Below the pieces are notes generated by a model that ran no database searches, was not told where the DNA came from, and saw only the letters and a program-made list of their open reading frames with translations. Of a DNA stretch of 9,046 nt, positions 5,122-9,046 are shown one piece after another; position 1 is the first letter of the stretch, and the number at the start of each line of letters is the position of its first letter. The translations under genes and the position numbers were made by a program. The stretch is taken from assembly GCA_002336975.1 (NCBI GenBank), contig DDFA01000093.1, forward strand, positions 1-9,046, read 5' to 3'. The stretch is from Phyllobacteriaceae bacterium UBA1940 (lineage in GTDB: Bacteria > Pseudomonadota > Alphaproteobacteria > Rhizobiales > Rhizobiaceae).

Positions 5122-6693
5122 TCAGCGCCGCCGCATGCTGCCCAGGATGCCGCGCACGATCGCCGCGCCAAGCGCCGCGCCGACCGACCTGACAACGGCC
5201 TTGACGGCGGTCTCGGTGACCGTCTGCCTGCCGGACGAGCGCGGCCGCGGCGCCTGCTGCTGCCGCCGGGGGCGGTCGTCATCGTCATTGCGCCGTTTGC
5301 CGCCGCCGAAATCCGGCAAGGTCCAGCGACCGCCGCGGTCACCGCCGGTCGGGGCGCGGTCTTGCCCAACGTCCTTCTGGATTTCTGCCGCGCGCTTGCG
5401 AAGCATTTCGAACGCCGATTCGCGATCGATCGTCACGTCGTATTCGCCCGCGACCGGACTCTGCTGCATCACCGATTTGCGTTCCTGTTGCGTGATCGGC
5501 CCCAGCCGCGACGAGGGCGGGCGGATCAGCGTCCGCTGCACCATCGAAGGAATGCCCTTGTCCTCCAGCGTCGACACCAGCGCCTCGCCGGTGCCGAGCT
5601 GGGTGATGGCCTGCGCGCAGTCGAAATCGGGGTTGGGCCGAAACGTGTCGGCCGCCGTCTTCACCGCCTTCTGCTCGCGCGGCGTGTAGGCGCGCAGCGC
5701 GTGCTGGACGCGGTTGCCCAGTTGCGCCAGCACCGTATCGGGAACGTCGAGCGGGTTCTGGGTGACAAAATAGACGCCGACGCCCTTTGAGCGAATGAGC
5801 CTGACAACCTGTTCAACCCGATCAATCAGGATCTTTGGAGCCTCGTCGAACAGCAGATGCGCCTCGTCAAAGAAGAACACCAGCTTCGGCTTGTGCGGGT
5901 CGCCGACTTCGGGAAGTTCCTCGAACAGTTCCGACATCAGCCACAGCAGGAACGTCGAATAGAGGCGCGGGTTCATCATCAGCCTGTCGGCGGCAAGTAT
6001 GTTGATGGCGCCGCGACCGTCCGGGGTTTTGCGCATCAGATCGGCTATCTTCAGCGCTGGCTCGCCGAAGAAGTGCGCCGCGCCCTGCTGTTCGAGGATC
6101 AGCAGGCTGCGCTGGATCGCGCCGACCGACTGGCGGGTGACATTGCCGAAGCGCGCGCCGATTTCCTGCGCACGGTCCGCCATGTTGGCCAGCAGCGCCT
6201 GCAAATCCTTCATATCCAGCAGCAGCAGCCCTTCCTCGTCGGCGAGCTTGAAAGCGATGTTGATGACGCCCTCCTGCGCTTCGCTCAGGTTCATCAGCCG
6301 CGACAGCAGCAGCGGGCCCATTTCCGAGACCGTGGCGCGGATCGCATGGCCCTGTTCGCCGAACAGGTCCCAGAAGATCACCGGAAATTCCTGGAACTCG
6401 TAAGGGTCGAGCCGCACGTCCCGGGCGCGCTTGACCAGAAAATCCTTGGCCTCGCCCACCGCGGCGATGCCCGACAGGTCGCCCTTGACGTCGGCCGCGA
6501 ACACCGGAACGCCGGCGTTGGAAAAACTCTCCGCCATGATCTGCAACGACACCGTCTTGCCGGTGCCGGTGGCGCCGGTCACCAGACCGTGGCGGTTGCC
6601 GAACCTGAGCTGCAGATTTTCGGGTTTCTGGTAGGAATTGTCGGGCTTGCGGCTGGCGCCGAGAAAGATCGAAGGGTCGAGCCTGTCCGGCAT
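5122..6693 (-). CDS. HerA-like/DUF853 (YjgR-type) P-loop ATPase
   Basis: With the chosen start the product is 523 residues. It is a P-loop ATPase of the FtsK/HerA group matching the DUF853 family to which E. coli YjgR belongs; the cellular role of that family is not established. Walker A GATGTGKT lies at residues 40-47 right after [20 protein letters not shown] (64-75) is strongly conserved in the family. Walker [10 protein letters not shown] (271-279) supplies D276 and E277, Q312 (FVTQNPLD) is the sensor, and R328 ([11 protein letters not shown]) is a candidate arginine finger. The last ~75 residues are low complexity: Gly- and Arg-rich with a DDDD run and a basic QQQ tract, then an alanine/valine-rich segment ending in MRRR. 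The ATG at 6693 is chosen because GGAG lies nine bases upstream and a promoter-like pair would start transcription near 6737. The in-frame GTG at 6735 (14 residues longer) is the alternative. No NurA-like nuclease is adjacent. Confidence 0.88.
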   Translation of the reverse strand: MPDRLDPSIFLGASRKPDNSYQKPENLQLRFGNRHGLVTGATGTGKTVSLQIMAESFSNAGVPVFAADVKGDLSGIAAVGEAKDFLVKRARDVRLDPYEFQEFPVIFWDLFGEQGHAIRATVSEMGPLLLSRLMNLSEAQEGVINIAFKLADEEGLLLLDMKDLQALLANMADRAQEIGARFGNVTRQSVGAIQRSLLILEQQGAAHFFGEPALKIADLMRKTPDGRGAINILAADRLMMNPRLYSTFLLWLMSELFEELPEVGDPHKPKLVFFFDEAHLLFDEAPKILIDRVEQVVRLIRSKGVGVYFVTQNPLDVPDTVLAQLGNRVQHALRAYTPREQKAVKTAADTFRPNPDFDCAQAITQLGTGEALVSTLEDKGIPSMVQRTLIRPPSSRLGPITQQERKSVMQQSPVAGEYDVTIDRESAFEMLRKRAAEIQKDVGQDRAPTGGDRGGRWTLPDFGGGKRRNDDDDRPRRQQQAPRPRSSGRQTVTETAVKAVVRSVGAALGAAIVRGILGSMRRR

Positions 6694-6743
6694 CGGCAAT
6701 GTCTCCGCTTGCTGTTTCGCTGCGCCCAAAAGCACCTCAGGAT

Positions 6744-6772
6744 CGTATAGTCAGCCAATCTTGCCGCCACAA
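6744..6772 (-). promoter_or_regulatory. Candidate promoter of the DUF853 ATPase gene
   Basis: On the minus strand TTGTGG (6772-6767) and TATACG (6749-6744, within CTATACG) are separated by exactly 17 bases. The -10 fits the alphaproteobacterial CTATAT-like pattern; the -35 keeps only the TTG core. The expected transcript start near 6737 favours the ATG at 6693 over the GTG at 6735. Confidence 0.45.
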
Positions 6773-6930
6773 TGGCCGGGCAAGCAAATTGACCGCCGTG
6801 GCTGTTGCGGAGCGGCGCATCTTTCGCCTAATGCAGTATTGCAGGTACCGGAGAAAGCGTTGTCTGTCAGCTGTCGCGCCCCCTCTCCGGCAGGATTTCA
6901 ATCGGGCCCTTCAGCGGCGCCGGAGGTCGA
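6773..6930. promoter_or_regulatory. Upstream region of the methylmalonyl-CoA mutase operon
   Basis: This noncoding stretch must contain the promoter of the mutase operon. TTGACC at 6789-6794 and TTGCGG at 6805-6810 are -35 candidates, but neither is paired with a good -10. Two structures stand out: a direct repeat TGCAG-TAT-TGCAG (6832-6844), and an inverted repeat CCGGAGA (6848-6854) / TCTCCGG (6884-6890) with a 29-base loop. I see no TTTGCAAA-type site as reported for propionyl-CoA-responsive regulators. GGAGG at 6922-6926 is the ribosome binding site, four bases from the ATG. Confidence 0.35.
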
Positions 6931-8370
6931 ATGGACGCATCGCTTCTGAAAACCGCCAAGTTCGCCGAGGCCGACGTCGCCGCCTGGCGCAAGCTGGCGC
7001 AGAAGGCGATCGGCGACGCCGATTTCGACGCCACGCTGGTGTCGGCGACCGATGACGGGCTGCGCATCGATCCGCTGTCGCAGCGCCGGGCCGACGCCGC
7101 CTTCACGGCGCGCGGCGACATCGAGCGCGGCTGGGACGTGGTGCAGCGCATCGACGATCCGGACCCGGTGCGGGCCAATGCGCAGGCGCGGCAGGATCTC
7201 GAGGGCGGCGCCACCGGCATCGCGCTTGTGTTCGAAGGCGCGCCCAACGCCTTCGGCTACGGCCTGCCGGCCTCGCAGGAGGCGGTGACTACCGTGCTCG
7301 ACGGGCTGCCGCTCGCCGACAAGCTGATCCGCGTCGACGTGCACCCCAAGTCGCGCCAGTCGATCGACTGGCTGTTCCGCACCCTGGCGACGCGCCGCGT
7401 CAACGCCGCCAGGCTCCGGATCGGACTCGGCATCGATCCCGCCGGCCTGTTTGGCGGCACCGGCCGCCTGCATATGTCGCTGGCGGCGCTACGCGCCTCG
7501 ATGCCGCAATCGCTGGCGCATTTCTTCGCGCTCGGCCTGCCCGGCGTGCTGCTCGAGGCGGACGGCCGCGTCTACCACAATGCCGGCGCCACCGAGGCGC
7601 AGGAACTCGCCGCCATGCTTTCGACGGCGGTGCTGCACCTGCGTATGTTCGAAGACGCCCGCCAGCCGCTGCTCTACGCCGCCGAACATATCGGCTTCGC
7701 GGTCTCCGTCGACCAGGACCAGTTCCTTTCCATGGCCAAGCTCAGGGCGCTGCGGCGGCTTTGGCGGCGGGTGCAGGCCGAATGCGGTATCGACCCGGTG
7801 TCGGCGATCATCCATGCCGAGACGTCCTACCGGATGATGACGGTCAAGGACTGCGAAACCAACATCTTGCGCACCACCATCGCCAATTTCGCGGCAGTGG
7901 CGGGCGGCGCGGATTCGGTCTCGATCCTGCCCTACACTATCGCCCATGGGCTGCCGGATGCGTTTGCCCGGCGCGTGGCGCGCAACACCCAACTGGTCCT
8001 CGCCGGCGAAAGCAATATCGGCTACGTAGCCGACCCCGCCATCGGTTCCGGTAGCGTCGAACAGTTGACGGACGAGTTGTCCGACGCGGCGTGGCGCGAA
8101 TTCCAGGCTATCGAGGCCGAGGGCGGCGTTCTCGACAGCCTCGCCGCCGGCAAGCTGCAGGCCCGCATCGCCGCCGCGGCCAGCGCGCGCGGCGCCGACT
8201 ACGCGTCGGGCAAGCGGCTGATCGTCGGCGCCAACCTGTTTCCCGCCAGGACCGAACGCCCTGTGTCGACGCTTGCCGCCGAGCGCCGTCCGGTCACCAC
8301 CGAAGGCGTCGTGTTCTGCGACAGGCTGATCCCCGCCCGCATCGAACAGTCCCTGGAGGCGCGCGCATGA
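6931..8370 (+). CDS. mutA: Methylmalonyl-CoA mutase small (beta) subunit
   Basis: The product is 479 residues, the noncatalytic partner in heterodimeric methylmalonyl-CoA mutase, which interconverts methylmalonyl-CoA and succinyl-CoA in the propionate pathway. Recognisable segments are the TIM-barrel part with GIGL-like GLGIDPAG (about residues 167-175), [13 protein letters not shown] (about 252-264), [10 protein letters not shown] (about 295-304), SVSILPYT (about 330-337) and [14 protein letters not shown] (about 350-363). The protein ends soon after the barrel ([13 protein letters not shown]...) and has no C-terminal flavodoxin-like B12 domain; Propionibacterium MutA is about 638 residues and retains a degenerate one. 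The end is not a frameshift artefact: the stop codon overlaps the start of mutB as ATGA, as in a translationally coupled operon. GGAGG (6922-6926) precedes the ATG at 6931. The gene is divergent from the DUF853 ATPase gene. Confidence 0.95.
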   Translation: MDASLLKTAKFAEADVAAWRKLAQKAIGDADFDATLVSATDDGLRIDPLSQRRADAAFTARGDIERGWDVVQRIDDPDPVRANAQARQDLEGGATGIALVFEGAPNAFGYGLPASQEAVTTVLDGLPLADKLIRVDVHPKSRQSIDWLFRTLATRRVNAARLRIGLGIDPAGLFGGTGRLHMSLAALRASMPQSLAHFFALGLPGVLLEADGRVYHNAGATEAQELAAMLSTAVLHLRMFEDARQPLLYAAEHIGFAVSVDQDQFLSMAKLRALRRLWRRVQAECGIDPVSAIIHAETSYRMMTVKDCETNILRTTIANFAAVAGGADSVSILPYTIAHGLPDAFARRVARNTQLVLAGESNIGYVADPAIGSGSVEQLTDELSDAAWREFQAIEAEGGVLDSLAAGKLQARIAAAASARGADYASGKRLIVGANLFPARTERPVSTLAAERRPVTTEGVVFCDRLIPARIEQSLEARA

Positions 8371-9046
8371 TCCCCGATTTCACCCGGATCGACTGGTCGG
8401 CGCCGCGCGGCGGACAGACGCCCGCGACCTCCGCCAGGCTTGCCACGCCAGAAGGCATCGCGCTGAAGCGCGCCTATGGCGAGGCCGACATGGCGACCCT
8501 GCCCTTTCTCGACACCGTTCCCGGCGCCGCGCCGTTTCTGCGCGGGCCCTATCCGACCATGTATGTCCAGCAGCCCTGGACGATCCGCCAGTATGCCGGC
8601 TTCTCGACGGCCGAGGAATCCAACGCATTCTACCGCCGCAACCTCGCCGCCGGCCAGAAGGGCCTGTCTGTCGCCTTCGACCTCGCCACCCACCGCGGCT
8701 ATGACAGCGACCATCCGCGCGTCGCCGGCGACGTCGGCATGGCGGGCGTGGCGATCGATTCGATCCTCGACATGCGCCAGCTCTTCGACGGCATTCCGCT
8801 TGGCGAGATGACGGTATCGATGACCATGAACGGCGCGGTGCTGCCGATCATGGCGCTTTATGTCATCGCGGGCGAGGAACAGGGCGTGCCGCCGGCAAAG
8901 CTCGCCGGGACCATCCAGAACGACATCTTGAAGGAGTTCATGGTCCGCAACACCTACATCTATCCGCCAAAACCGTCGATGCGGATCATTTCCGACATCT
9001 TTTCCTACACGTCGCGGGAAATGCCGAAGTTCAACTCGATCTCGAT
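8367..9046 (+). CDS. mutB: Methylmalonyl-CoA mutase large (alpha) subunit, partial at right edge
   Basis: Only the first 226 codons are present; the family is about 710-730 residues, so the rest of the barrel and the B12-binding domain lie beyond the window. This is the catalytic adenosylcobalamin-dependent subunit. Similarity to Propionibacterium MutB is high, and residues align with an offset of 13: Y62 and M65 (GPYPTMY) match Y75 and M78, Y76 (RQYAGFS) matches catalytic Y89, S151 and T153 (VSMTMNG) match S164 and T166, Q184 ([10 protein letters not shown]) matches Q197, and R194 (FMVRNTY) matches substrate carboxylate-binding R207. The residue equivalent to R82 is Q69 (MYVQQPWT). The ATG at 8367 overlaps the mutA stop by four bases, and GGAG (8355-8358) within the end of mutA is a ribosome binding site. 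The pairing with mutA argues for methylmalonyl- and not ethylmalonyl-CoA mutase, which is a single-subunit enzyme. Confidence 0.96.
   Translation, partial: MIPDFTRIDWSAPRGGQTPATSARLATPEGIALKRAYGEADMATLPFLDTVPGAAPFLRGPYPTMYVQQPWTIRQYAGFSTAEESNAFYRRNLAAGQKGLSVAFDLATHRGYDSDHPRVAGDVGMAGVAIDSILDMRQLFDGIPLGEMTVSMTMNGAVLPIMALYVIAGEEQGVPPAKLAGTIQNDILKEFMVRNTYIYPPKPSMRIISDIFSYTSREMPKFNSIS

Noticed and set aside
5122..6693. HerA-like ATPase as part of a phage-defence or DNA-repair module
   Set aside because: No nuclease, SIR2, DUF4297 or NurA gene is adjacent, and the sequence fits the widespread YjgR/DUF853 family.
5857..6750. A 297-codon plus-strand frame opposite the DUF853 ATPase gene
   Set aside because: It mirrors a gene with intact Walker motifs and shows no family resemblance of its own.

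Overview
The window reads as ordinary, gene-dense chromosome of a GC-rich alphaproteobacterium, most likely Hyphomicrobiales (Mesorhizobium-like). The evidence is high GC with strong G/C bias at third codon positions, a CTATAC-like -10 element, a signal peptide carrying both Tat and lipoprotein features, and the overall gene set. The assignment is an inference from protein character; no marker gene is present. I see no tRNA, rRNA, CRISPR array, transposase, integrase or phage gene.

Left block (about 1-1760), minus strand. A two-gene cytochrome unit lies here: a monoheme cytochrome c'/c-556 (1181-1609) followed 10 bases later by a membrane-anchored or exported diheme cytochrome c (247-1170). 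The 246 bases beyond the diheme gene carry no convincing gene but hold several inverted repeats. The unit is separated from the next operon by a strong terminator hairpin (1709-1731).

Second block (1763-3368), minus strand. A class IV (branched-chain-type) aminotransferase (2502-3368) is followed by an Fe-type superoxide dismutase (1763-2371). The dismutase has its own 130-base leader with a strong ribosome binding site.

Third block (3506-5081), plus strand. It starts divergently from the aminotransferase with a type II haloacid dehalogenase (3506-4171). A hairpin-rich leader follows, then a Tat-exported lipoprotein L,D-transpeptidase of the YkuD family (4356-5081).

Fourth block (5122-6693), minus strand, convergent with the transpeptidase. 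It is a HerA-like/DUF853 (YjgR-type) ATPase.

Fifth block (6931-9046), plus strand, divergent from the ATPase. It is the methylmalonyl-CoA mutase operon: a small subunit (479 residues, no C-terminal B12-like domain) overlapping by ATGA with the large catalytic subunit, which runs off the right edge. These would feed propionyl-CoA-derived methylmalonyl-CoA into succinyl-CoA.

The blocks look functionally independent (electron transport, oxidative-stress defence, amino-acid metabolism, envelope, acyl-CoA metabolism). I found no clear sign of a novel multigene system. The points most worth a second look are the short mutase small subunit, the atypical active-site loop of the aminotransferase, the orphan cytochrome pair, and a few structured noncoding stretches.
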